Below are positions 1 to 10,939 of a stretch of 64,000 nt of DNA, in pieces (the stretch's first letter is position 1; every line of letters begins with the position of its first letter). Origin of the DNA: Phoebastria nigripes. Taxonomy: Eukaryota; Chordata; Aves; Procellariiformes; Diomedeidae. The DNA lies in assembly GCA_035582835.1 (NCBI GenBank), contig JAYKAV010003131.1, positions 1-64,000 of the forward strand. Reading direction: 5' to 3'. A program made the translations under genes and the position numbers. The notes under the pieces were generated by a model that saw only the letters and a program-made list of their open reading frames with translations, did no database searches and had not been told where the DNA came from.

Positions 1-96
1 TTTTTTTCCGATTCTCTCCCCCATCCCACTGAGGGGAGGGGGGAGTGAGCGAGCGGCTGTGTGGTGGTTGGCTGCCAGCCAGGTTAAACCACGACA
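1..96 (+). mobile_element. 3' end of a solo LTR, family 1, cut by window edge
   Basis: The segment matches the last part (R/U5) of the complete LTR at 50813-51388. Both contain the CCGATTCTCTCCCCCATCCC block, then a GGGAGTGAG motif, then a TTAAACCAC end closing in CA. No primer-binding-site-like sequence follows position 96, so this is not obviously the 5' LTR of a provirus. The upstream part lies outside the window. Confidence 0.85.
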
Positions 97-161
97 CAAA
101 CTTAAGACGCTGCCATCACAGCAGAGTCATCCTTGACTACTTATGACAGTTACAATAATTC

Positions 162-690
162 TGATTGTGGTGGGTTGACTCCAAACAGCAGCTAAGCGTC
201 CATCCAGTTGGTCCCCGCTTCTCCCAGCAGGGTAAGGGGGAGAGTTGGAAAGACAAACATAAGAATAACTCATGGGTTGAGATAAAGACAGTTTAGTAAG
301 TGAAGAAAAAAGGGGAAAATAACCCCAAAACGAGTGATGCAAAGGCAATCACTCACCACATTGCACCAGCAGACCGATGCCCACCCAGTCTGCGCACAAA
401 GGCTACTTTGGAAAAACTTCCCCTCAGTTTTTATTGCTGAGCATGATGTTATGGCATGGAATATCCCTTTGATTCAGCTGTCCCAGCTCTGTCTCTCACA
501 ACCTTTTGCCCACCCCCAGCCTACTCGCTGGGGGGCAGTGTGAGAAATAGAGGAGGACTCAGTGCTGTGCAAACACTGTTCAGCAATAGCTGAAATATTG
601 ATGTGTTATCAATACTGTTTTAGTCACAAATCCAAAACACAGCACTTTATGGGCTAATATAAAGAAAATTAACTCCTCCCCATCCAGACA
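162..690 (-). mobile_element. Diverged solo LTR, family 1
   Basis: Read on the minus strand it follows the order of the 50813-51388 LTR: a CAAAACATAGCAC-like U3 block on the 690 side, a GGGATATTCCATGCC block, a TATA-like A/T stretch near 430, and the TCTTTATCTCAACCCATGAG block near 270-295. It is the most divergent copy here. The ATTAAA polyadenylation signal has become ACTAAA and the CRE is lost. I see no matching target duplication (AATTC on the left, GTACA on the right), so the ends are approximate. It faces the 1-96 copy tail to tail across a 65-bp spacer. Confidence 0.8.
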
Positions 691-779
691 GTACACTGAT
701 TTANGTTCCCATTTGTAATGTGTTTCACTTAAACTACTTTTACACAAGACCAAGAGACAAGTCAGAAATACTGTCTTTT

Positions 780-904
780 TAAATTTTTTAAATGGTTTAA
801 CAGTCCTGATTGAAAACGGCAACTGTGTTGGTCTCATATATTTGGATTTTCCCAATGCATTTGATGTAATGCCACAAAGCATTTTTATTAATGTACTCAG
901 AAGA
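780..904 (+). mobile_element. CR1 LINE fragment, reverse transcriptase motif region
   Basis: In frame from 827 to 904 the translation contains IYLDFPNAFDVMPQSI. This matches the conserved CR1 reverse-transcriptase block around motif A, usually of the form YLDFSKAFDTV followed by a hydrophobic helix. The fragment is short and stops where the LTR at 909 begins. I could not follow CR1 coding on the far side of that LTR. The 5' limit is approximate. It is a dead remnant. Confidence 0.72.
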
Positions 905-908
905 CACC

Positions 909-1481
909 TGTCATGGTTTAACCCTAGCCAGCAACTGAACACCACGCAGCCGCTCGTTCACCCCCCCACTCCGGTAGGATGGGGGAGAGAATCGGGAGGG
1001 CACAAGTAGGAAAACTCACGGGCTGAGATAAAAACAGTTTAATAATTGAAATAAAACAAAGTAGAACAGAAATAATAACAGTGATAACAACAACAATAAT
1101 AGAATATACAAAGCAGGCGATGCACAATGCAATTGCTCACCACCTGCCGACCGACGCCCAGGCCGATACGTGAGAGCCCATCCCGTCACACCAGAGCCTC
1201 CCCACCCAACACACTTAGTTTTTATACTCAGCATGATGTTACATGGTATGGAATACCCCATTGGCCAGCTGGGTCAACCACCCCGGCTATGCTCCCCCTG
1301 CCAGCTTCCCATGCACCTGGCAGGGCATGGGAGGCTGAAAAGTCACCGTGCAAGCACCACCCGGCAACAAACAAAACATCAATGGGCCACCAACGCTCCT
1401 ATTATACCAAACCCAAAACACAGCACACCCTCCCCAGCTACTGGGAAGAAAGTTAACTCTGTCCCAGCCGGAACCAGGACA
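909..1481 (-). mobile_element. Solo LTR, family 1, minus strand
   Basis: It starts TGTCATGG and ends CCAGGACA, the reverse complement of the TGTCCTGG...CA ends of this family. It is 573 bp, close to the 576 bp of the better copies. The flanks ACACC (904-908) and ATACC (1482-1486) agree at four of five bases, consistent with a 5-bp target duplication typical of ERVL-like elements. On the minus strand the TATA-like TATAAAAA (1219-1226) and the ATTAAA signal (1038-1043) survive; the CRE is degraded. There is no internal retroviral sequence. Confidence 0.9.
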
Positions 1482-1486
1482 ATACC

Positions 1487-3187
1487 GAATTAACAGGACA
1501 TATATTATAAAGATTAACAACTTGATACAAAACAATGATAAAGAGAAACCATTCATTAGAAGAGTATATAAAAATTTAGATTTTTGTTACTCACACACTC
1601 CATGTTTCAAATGTGTTCAGAGCAAAATAGATCAATATTTTATCCACAGTGAAATTCTGGTAGTCTCTTTCAGATTCCGTTCACACTAATTCTTTTCTTT
1701 TTGTGATTCTTTTCTATACACAGGTTACTGACATTGGTTTTGTTTGTAATTGAGTTAGGGAATTTCTTCAAAACTACGGAATGTTTAGTGAATGTGAATA
1801 CAAATTTGCTGGATTTGTTTACTTGCCTATTATACGTATTTAATAGCAGAATTAGTAATACTTGAAAAATTATCAAACAGTGACAAACACAGCCTATTAC
1901 TTACATGTCACAATAAAAGACACTAATATTTAGAAAAATACTTGTTTTCCTTATGCTTCCAGTAAAGCCTGTAGTTTCAGAAAGCTGACAAAGCACCTAG
2001 CTATGATAAATTTATCTGAAAGGGCAGGTGGTTAAGATTGCTATTTGCAGACGTGTGTGCTTGTCTTCTCAGATAGGCTAGCAGTGACCTTTTCAACATT
2101 CCCATTGCATGTTTTGTCAAAGAACATTGTTTTGACTCTTAGGAGATCTTGTTCATAAGTACAGGCTATGAACTCAAAGCTTTGCACAGTTTGTGAAACT
2201 GGAAATCTGAGTGTTATCCAACACAGCCTAATACAGCTTTCAGCACGCCAAAGAGAACTGATGACATTCAGTCTCCCAAGGCCCAAAAGTCTGGCAACCT
2301 AGCATTACCTGAACCTGAAGGAGACTTGTACCAGGAGACTGAGAATGCACAAAATAAATTCGGCGAGGTTGGAGCATGCTCATAAGGACATTTATCATCT
2401 TTTGAAGTGAGCATTTGCTAAAATTTGTAAATCTTTGAGAACAGAAGCTTCTGAGACTTTTAACTCAGGACTTTTTTTTTTCTTTTTTCTTTTTTTTCTG
2501 CCAAAACATAAAGTAAAAATATTTTTCATGACTAAATGCTGCATTTTTTTCAACCTTTTTCAAGAGATAATAATACTTTTTTAATTGGATGTATGTAATT
2601 CTGCCAACATTGAGTAGTTTCATTGAGCTAACTCAACTACAGTCCTTCCTCCAAAGCACAAAAGCATTAGTATTCTTCAGAGAATGAGTTGGAGGAGTTT
2701 TTGGTGGCTTTTGGGTTTTTTTAACATCCTTTACTATTGTCTTCTGGCTTAAGCTTTTTAAATAGTTGATTTTTTTTTCCTAGAAATGGTTTATTTAGAG
2801 CTGATCACCTAGCACAAAAACATTTGGAGGAGGGGTAAGATCCTGACACAGAACCAGTTCACAGATAACAGAAAAAAATCCCACAACAATAATAACAAAT
2901 TCTCATCAACTGTTTTTTTTTGCTGATCTGATCAGCATTGCCTGTGTTATCACCTAGCTCTTTTATTCTTAAGTATGAAATTAACGCCAGATGGGTTTGA
3001 AGAATTAAACTTCAAAATAAAAAAAAGCTAAGAAACAAAATAAATGGACTTTATGACACATTAAAAAAGTACACAAGGAAATCACATTCATGTAAGCTAA
3101 ATCTTTAGATGACTGTTTCTCTCCACATATAGCTAGTAGATTATGCCTGCTGCACTGTGACTTGAATGACTTTTTGTACTGCTATGG
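1487..3187. other. AT-rich sequence, no gene seen
   Basis: I see no coding exon, RNA gene or recognisable repeat here. There is a broken poly-T run at about 2470-2500 and several shorter T runs up to 2940. Open frames are short with no family resemblance. Confidence 0.6.
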
Positions 3188-3852
3188 TGTAAGAGACCAA
3201 CTGGCAACTAACACCAAGGCCAACTTGCAACCCACTGGAACAAAGACAGAACTGTTTTCCAACGACAGGAGACAAAACTTGATAAGGGAGCAGGGGGTGG
3301 AGATCCCCTGAGCCTGTCCGAGGAATGTCTCAAACACTCGCAAGACTGAGGGATGGTGAATCCCAGGAAGGCTCCTCTGTAGAGAGTTAACTGGGTCTGG
3401 CCTTGGGAGAAGAAATATGATGCCACCATAAGTTGGCCAAATAAGTGAGTATCCAGATAAGTGTTAAGAAAACAAGAACTACTGATAAAACCAAAGAAAC
3501 AACTACTTGAACTATGAATGAACTACCCCAATTAGCATACTAAAAAATCCACCCACCAGCAGGAAAAGCCCCCTACGCAACCAAGCCCCTTCCCAATGAA
3601 TATGCAGTAAAAAGAAAGGACACTGTGACTTTAAGTGAAGACGAGACATACAAGGACCAATAAAAGTGAACTACGAAACTGCCCCTGTAGCAGAGGGGCA
3701 GTTTGAAGTGAACAGTGGGCATAAAAGGGGAAGGCAAGTGCTATAGGGGGACTTTGGACTCTTTTCGGGAACTGGTGGGAACTTTTGAAGGAGCGCTCCT
3801 GCAGACCTGAGACCCCCGTCGGCTGGACCATCGCTGGAACCTGGACTGGTGA

Positions 3853-3905
3853 TCTCTTCCTCTCTCTTTCTCTCTCTCTCTCTCTCCTTCTCTCTTTCTT
3901 TTATT
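3853..3905 (+). repeat. CT-rich microsatellite inside LTR
   Basis: A (TC)n run with T interruptions lies downstream of the TATA-like box of the family 2 LTR. A GA-rich run sits at the equivalent place in the opposite-strand relative (21779-21822), so it is part of the family structure. Confidence 0.85.
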
Positions 3906-3936
3906 CTTTCACCTTTTCCTAGTAAGTAACGCAAGG

Positions 3937-4044
3937 CATAAACTCCCACAGCAGTGGTGAGCAACAGGCTTTGCTGCTACCCAATTATTTCATAAACTCC
4001 CACANCAGTGGCGAGNNNCAAGNTTTNCTGTTATCCAATTATTT
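3937..4044 (+). repeat. Two-copy 54-bp tandem duplication inside LTR
   Basis: Copy 1 is 3937-3990 and copy 2 is 3991-4044. Both start CATAAACTCCCACA and end CCAATTATTT. Copy 2 contains six undetermined bases (4005, 4016-4018, 4023, 4027), as expected where an assembler merged reads from similar copies. Confidence 0.9.
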
Positions 4045-4177
4045 ACCAATGAGCCTAGTTATAGAGTAAAAGTCTTTGTCTATGTACAGACCTTGAGTGT
4101 CGTTTCACCTTAATCCGTACCGAAGGAATCTGCGAGTCTGAGTCACCTCTCCTGCACAGGTGGGACGTGACATATGT

Positions 4178-7100
4178 CCCTCCATTTGTAATAGGCTATT
4201 TTGAACACTATTAGTTGTTATGTCACTGACAGAGACTTTTCTTTGCCTACTTCTTTACTAATGCAGCTCTTTTTCAGAGGTGTGCCTGCAGTCTCCTGAA
4301 ATGTAGAGTTCACCATAGCTTGAATGAGCCAGCATGGATAAGAATGCAGGTGTTAAGTTTAATCCAAGAATTGGAGGTAATCACAGTAATATAATTTTTT
4401 AATTGACCTTATATCTTCTGCTTTCTGAATTTCTGGGACACCAGTAAACTTAGTTCATTCAGATGTTGTCATAAGGTCTGAAAGGAAACTCATATTGTGG
4501 TCCTGGTGAGCAATAGCTGTATTTCTTGCTATTTGACTTTGAGCCAATAGACTTTATATGTCCCTTTTTCTGCTCCATTGCCGATTTACACATTTTAATT
4601 TCTATAGGATCCTTCAAAACTTAAAAAATTAAATAGATGCATATCCCTCATCACCTTATTCCACTCCATTGCCTTCTTATTATCATACTAATTGATTACT
4701 TGTTGGGTGCATAACTGAAGCAAAGCATGATAATAGTTCATCTCCTTCTTTCATATAAGATGCAAATTAGGGCAATAAAACATATTTCACCATATCAGAA
4801 TCAGTCTTTAAAGAGATAGTGAAATGTGCTGGCCTCTTTGACCTTCATGGAGATGGATTTCATCTACTTTTCAACACTATAGAGAAAACATATGCAGAGA
4901 CAGCAGAAGTTCTCTTACCAAATTAATGTATTTTTATCATATTTTTTAAAACTATATTAAAAAGGCCTTTTGGTGTTGTATGATGAGTCAATTTTCCCTG
5001 TACAGTCAGTCCTTGGTCCTTTTGCTGAGGTATCATCTGGGTGCCAATATTAGTGTCAGTTTCATTACACTAGAAATTTCCCTTATATGGCCTACCAGCA
5101 CTGCAAATACACTTGGCTCATTCATTAGTTCCACAAAGGTCAAGAAATGTCATCCCTGAAGAGTCAGTAAGCAATGACAGATTTGGTCAAACTCAGACAT
5201 GCCACAAGCATTGGAATCCACGACTTAATAAAGAAAGTCTATGTGCATTTACTAGCAACGTATGGTCTTTTTTTGCATTTAATGACAACTCACTAAAAAC
5301 ATGTCAGCCACCAGGTGAAAGAGTCAACACACTCTTTCAAGGAACATAGTTCTTAGTTAAGAATATAAGACTTTGATTTCAAAAAAATGTAATGGATCAA
5401 AATATACTGGTAAAGCTTTCCCAGTCCACTAATTTATTCAGTGACCTTGTAAAATTACTTGACATTTTAACTTCTGTTTTCAGATTGCATCCACAGACTC
5501 TTCTCCACCAGTTTTTGACAAGAGACTATGAGTGTAAGGGATTTTATTTTGTGTTACCAAAACTTGTGGTTCATTACCAATATAACTAACCTTAAAGAAT
5601 TAAATAGTATTTTAATTGTACTATAAAGAATGGAAAGATAAGAAAACAGGAAATAATTATACAGGTACTACAATACATGCAAATATTTTATTAGAAAAAA
5701 TATGCTTGCAACATATGTCTACAAAATAAAAATAGACATTAGATAAAGATGTACATTATCTCCCATATTAATTTCTTTTGGGCCCAATTATTGAAAATCT
5801 ATCCATTCTGTTGTAGTATATGTCTCTTGCAACCACCTATATGGATTTTTGTCTCACATTTTATGATTACACAAGCTTTTATTTGTTCAGGGTCCTGAGT
5901 TGTACATTTGAGAGGATTTCCAATTTTGAGAGCATGTGTTAGAACATGTACTTCAACCTAGCAACCATCAAATGTCTCTTTTATGAATTTGTGGGTTTTT
6001 GAGAATACAGTTTAAATATTGATAAAATCTGGACTTAACCATAAAAATACCATGGAAGACGCTTACATTATACATCCTCAACAGGTAGTATTCAATTTGA
6101 TCATCAGTTCAAATTTTCAGAAAGATGAGAGCTTTCTAGCCCCTTTTTTTCTGCTCATTTTTGACACTAACACTGGTCACACACTTGCACACAAGATGTG
6201 TGCAACCTGCATCGATCATAGGGTCAAGGGCTATATCCCCTCTCCATCCCAACACGAAATGAAGTTGCAGGCTTGAAACCTGACCTATTTTATGTATCTT
6301 ATGGTTATGTCTCCCACCAGTAATAATTACTTTGGTAATCAGCTGTGACCACTGACCACGCTTCTGTGGTAGATTCTTGGCATTCCCAGTGCAATAACTG
6401 ACAGTTACTGTGGTGCTGGAATGAAGAGAGATATATTTGATTCTTAGCATAGCAAGTTGACAAATGCAAGCCATTTCAGCGATGTGGCAAATTTATTTTC
6501 TTTTGAAATTGCTGAAAACACACTGGTTTAGCCTGAAAATGTCTCCCAAATACACAGATTGAAGACCAGGTAAACAAAACTTAATATTCCCTCCAAAAAA
6601 AGAGAATTACTATACTTGTTTCTATGGAAAATACTAGCTTTATCATTTTTAACAGCTGTTAGCAGGCTAACTACAGGGCTCACTGCTAGCTCTTTTTTCT
6701 CTCTCAAACTACATACATACATATTTTCAAGATTATATTAATTATCTTCTGCTTATGTCTGTTTCCCACTGTGGCCTCTCACTTTTCACTGTAATGGCAC
6801 TTAAAATTAATTGAGCAGTTTTGCTGTCAGTTGCTGCAAGAGTACATGAGAGGATACATTTGGTTGCTTTTGGTTTGCCTTTGCTGTTCACTGCCTTCAC
6901 AGATCAGACAAAATATGAAATTAAAATTAAAATTATGTGATTTAACTTATCATACAAGCGTTAAGGAGCTTATGATATCTTTCTGCCCAAAATACACTTT
7001 TTTGAAGATAGAGTAAAAGAAAGCCCTAAAAATATTGCTTCTTATTATCTAAAAGAAGAAAATGAAAGAAGGAACCCATTATTTTTATTATAGGTCTTGT

Positions 7101-8386
7101 TAAAATACTAAATCAGATACGGTACCTTAAAAATACATTTGACACATGTTTTTGTTCCTGTGAAATCATTGTTATTTCAGGATTCATGTAGAGATTTATC
7201 CTCTAACCTTCACTATCCATGAACAAATAAAAACTTGTACTAAAATTTACTTCAGATGCAGTATCTTTATCAAAGGCATTCAGTAGCAGTGAGACCATAA
7301 TATNAGAAATTTGTGAGAGATTCCGTTCTTTTTCATTGTCCTACAAATAGCTGCAACATGGTACAGTAACTCAGAATATTTTAACTTTGTTAAAACTGTA
7401 GGTGTAGTTTGATATTTTTTGTCAACAAACAACATTTTAGTACTATTGGACCATCTTTATGTGTTGTTCCCAGTGTGAGCTGGTTTTCTCGCTGGGTTTC
7501 CTTATGTTACAACTTAAAAACAATATTTTAATTACTGTTTTATTTACTAATCTAATTTTCTTCTTCATAAGAGAGCAAAAGTTGTCCATACCTGTGATTG
7601 CAGAGGGCCCCTGGGAAAAGCAGTGGTTGTGGAGAGACCCAACAGCAGTACAGTGAAATGCCTGTGCTGCTTGTAACTTCGGAACCAATTTGTGCAAGAA
7701 GACTGGGAGTGGTCCAATGGGCTGAATAAGCTGGTGCCCACAATGAATCTTAGAAAGGTGAATTCATCCTGTAAAATGCAAATACAGAGCACAAGGAGAA
7801 TCAAGTCAGGAAATGGAAACACTTCCTTTCTATATGATATGAACTAGAAATTTAAAAACTAAGTTCATAAATGAAGTTTCACTTTCATCACAAAACCAGA
7901 GCATGACTGAAGCCTTGTTGGCTATGTCTAGCAGTAAAGGACCAACAAAATACACTTATATTTCCTTCTGCTTTCTCAGTTCAAAAATACAGTAGGAAGT
8001 AACAAGAAGATACTGTGTTTATTCTTGATATTACTTTATGCTTTATTGTGACTTTTTTTGGCAAACTACTCAGGAATCATTTTCATTCTAAGACATGTCA
8101 GAGTGTTTTAGAAGACTACTGCATTGTACTGAAACATGATGCTGCTGTGAAGTGGCTGATGTTGTCAGTATTTACTTCCCTTATGGGCTTTTTCCGCATT
8201 AATGAATTTCTTTAGAAGTATTGACATTTTCCACACATATTTTTGGACAGGTAATTCTGTTCTTGTTTAAGCAAGGAAATCTGTAAAGACAGCTCTAACA
8301 TTTCTTTTTAGTTGTATGATTTGATCCTGGTTGTTCTGACCTAAATTCCTGTGCCGTACATGTTCTATGATTTTCAGATTCGTGAA
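4178..8386. other. AT-rich sequence, no gene seen
   Basis: I find no supported exon, RNA gene or clear transposon. Frames such as 6136-6474 (minus, 112 codons) have no recognisable motif and look like chance frames. A TTCTATGATTTT near 8363 recalls CR1 tails, but the sequence before it does not support a CR1 call. Confidence 0.6.
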
Positions 8387-8422
8387 AATAAATAGATAGA
8401 TAAATAGATAAATGCACATAGA
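8387..8422. repeat. Imperfect GATA/AAATA microsatellite
   Basis: Interspersed AATAGATA and TAAATAGATA units form a short simple repeat. Confidence 0.75.
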
Positions 8423-10385
8423 TATATTGGCTTCCTAGGGCCCTGCCAGAGCTTCATTATTCACTCTTAATCTACAATTATTCCCATCAGGAAGCTAGTC
8501 TGAGTTTTTTATACACTGACTGAACTTTATTGAACTGTTATTTATGATCAGGTTAAATACTGTGCCCCTCTTTCCCTATCCACATAATTTCAACAGAGGA
8601 CAAAGCATTCAGGCTAAGACCTTTACTAACGGATTCTTTGCTCTAGTATATTTTTCTCCAACAGGGAAAAGTGCACCCCCCCCCTACTCCTAGCAATTTG
8701 TTGGCTTCTTTGGTAGTCCAGAGAGCAATGGTGAAAGAGTGAGATTTGTTTTGAAGAACAGCAGATCTTTACAGTGGGAAAAAAACAGTAACTAAAGAAC
8801 GAAAGTTTAAAGAATGCAGGTAAACATTAGGAGCACAGAACTTCAAACTGCAGCAGGAAAAGAGAAATACATGAAGCAGCAAGAATCATGGGGGAGAGAA
8901 ATTATAAACACACAGAGTAAAGAAAATAGTAATTTCATATTTTCAGAAACTGAAAATAAAGAGAAAAAAAAGCCTGACCTGGGTTTCAGAGCTAATTCTT
9001 GTAGCATGGACTGATAAGAAATAAGTGTGTGTTGGATTTATTGACAGGCTATCTTATGAATAGATAAGGTATTTTGTCTTCTAGAAAACCACTGACTGAT
9101 TCATGGAGCATACTGTTACTGACCTTAACTGTGTCCATTTTTTCAAATCCCTCTTGGGGCCACGAAAGCAGAATCATTGTATTTGGTTCTTTTAAGTGGA
9201 AATCATCACACATAAATAAACAGAAGGTTGTTTTGTTTAGAAGTTTATTTGTTTGGATGTATGAGAAACATAAGTACCTTATCAATACATATGTTGACCC
9301 ATTAAAACTGGGACTATTTGCATTTTACATATTTGTTCTTCCACGTTTTTATATCTGCTTTTGCATTTCCAGGCATTTACTCATTTCTGTTTTATATACA
9401 CTGGCATATTCCCCAGGTTCGTAAAGAGAAAACAGAGGCTCAAACATTTCTGTTTTGAAACTTCTGAACGGCAAACTATCCCAATATCCAGAAATTTTGA
9501 TCACGTTATCACTATCTAACCTTCACTTCTGTAACTACATTAACTTTTGAAGATGAAAGATATTGAAGAAAACAAAAAGGTGTAGCTGAGATAAATTAAA
9601 GTAACTGATAGTGGTAGATAAAAATAAATCATTCAGCCAAGGATCCACTGTTAAAATAATACCGGTCAATATTATTATCTTCCCCACCTTTTCGTCTCCC
9701 ATCCTTCCTTCATTTTTCTTTACCTTCCCAACTTCCATAGTTGTTCTTCCTTTTGACTCTATCCATCCTTCAAAGACCATGTTATCATTTCCCCTTGTCT
9801 TGGCTAATCAGACTACCTGAAATTATTGTTGTGCCTTACTTACTAAGCCTGTCGCAGACTTAGTAGTTTTATTCTGTCTTCTGTTCCAACAATGTAATGA
9901 TGAGCTTCCTTGTACTTGATTGAGATTTCGCTCCATTTTTTCCTTGACGTGCTACTGTACTTCTTGGGTTTTAAACTACTCACTTTGTCTCCTTGTCTAC
10001 TTTCCTCCAGTGCATTTGATTGTTCCTCCACTTTATGTCTTTGTCTTTTAAGAATGGTAAAGGATTTTGTCCTTCTCTGCCTCTTTTCTTTCTCAACACT
10101 TCTTATAACCTTGTCAACATAACATTTCCCCCCTCTCTGGAATGATCATTTGCTACTTAGTTTCTTACCTCTTTCTTCCACTCTGTATTTTCATTCTATT
10201 GACAAGACCCTTGTATTTTTGTTGCTTGCTTTCATTGCTTGTCCAAACAAGAAGATGAATGTACAGCATAGTTTATGGTATTCTTAAGAAATGTTGCCTA
10301 TACAGGTTTATTCTACATTGTGTTAACTGCAACCCCAACCTCATAATTTTTGACTAGAGTAACACATAAAAAGACATATCAAAGC
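8423..10385. other. AT-rich sequence, no gene seen
   Basis: I see no recognisable gene or mobile element. A pyrimidine-rich tract on the plus strand runs from about 9680 to 10200; the frames there are composition-driven and show no domain. Confidence 0.55.
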
Positions 10386-10934
10386 TGTTGATAGCTGTTA
10401 GCAGGCAGCTAAACACCACACAGCTGTTCGTTCACTCCCCTGCAGTGGGATGGGGGAGAGAATCGGAAAAAGGTAAAACTTGTGGGTTGAGATAAAGACA
10501 ATTTAACAGGACAGAAAAGAAAGGGAAAATAATAATAATGATAAAAGAATATACAAAACAAGTGATGCACGGTGCAATTGCTCACTACGTGCTGACCGAT
10601 GCCCAGCCAGTTCCCGAGCAGTGGCCACACACCCCCAGGCAACTCCCCCCACTTTTTTTGTTCAGCATGACGTCATATGGTATGGAATATCCCTTTGGCC
10701 AGTTTGGGTCAGCTGCCCTGGCTGAGTCCCCTCGCAGCTTCTTGTGCACCTCCAGCCTCCTCGCTGGCAGGGCAGTACGAGAAGCTGAAAAGTCCTTGAC
10801 TTAGTGTAAGCACTGCTCAGGAACAACTAAAACATCAGTGTATTATCAACATTATTCTCATCTTAAATCCAAAACACAGCACTATACCAGCTACTAGGAA
10901 GAAAATTAACTCTATCCCAGCCAAAACCAGGACA
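10386..10934 (-). mobile_element. Solo LTR, family 1, minus strand
   Basis: It ends CCAAAACCAGGACA (the 5' TGTCCTGG end in reverse) and aligns along its length with the other family 1 copies. The 3' end of the LTR (the 10386 side) is deleted or rearranged relative to the TGTTGTGGTTTAAC consensus. The flanks AAAGC (10381-10385) and AAATC (10935-10939) match at four of five bases. The CRE survives, but the TATA box is replaced by a poly-T stretch and ATTAAA has become GTTAAA, so it is probably promoter-dead. Confidence 0.87.
10668..10675. promoter_or_regulatory. Perfect CRE palindrome in LTR
   Basis: TGACGTCA is the full cAMP-response element consensus bound by CREB/ATF factors. It lies at the position equivalent to the CRE at 51050-51057 in the best-preserved copy. 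It is mutated at the matching place in the 909-1481 and 33399-33974 copies. Function is inference. Confidence 0.6.
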
Positions 10935-10939
10935 AAATC

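Larger units (their letters stand above)
3188..4172 (+). mobile_element. Solo LTR, family 2, 985 bp
   Basis: It begins TGTAAGAGAC and ends GGGACGTGACA. The flanks TATGG (3183-3187) and TATGT (4173-4177) match at four of five bases. A TATA-like CATAAAAGG lies at 3720-3728, followed by a CT-rich microsatellite (3853-3905). The 3' end (GACCTTGAGTGTCGTTTCACC and following) is homologous to the minus-strand LTR at 21556-22108, which shares the TGTAAG start. No internal retroviral coding sequence flanks it. Confidence 0.82.

Noticed and set aside
162..1481. Two same-strand LTRs 218 bp apart as a provirus with a deleted interior
   Set aside because: The 909-1481 LTR has its own target duplication, the two differ greatly in decay, and the sequence between them includes a CR1 fragment, not retroviral sequence.
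6136..6474. 112-codon minus-strand frame as a possible gene
   Set aside because: No recognisable motif, no splice context, and the composition matches surrounding non-coding DNA.
8330..8380. CR1 3' tail suggested by GACCTAAAT and TTCTATGATTTT
   Set aside because: The match is limited to very short words and the upstream sequence does not follow CR1.
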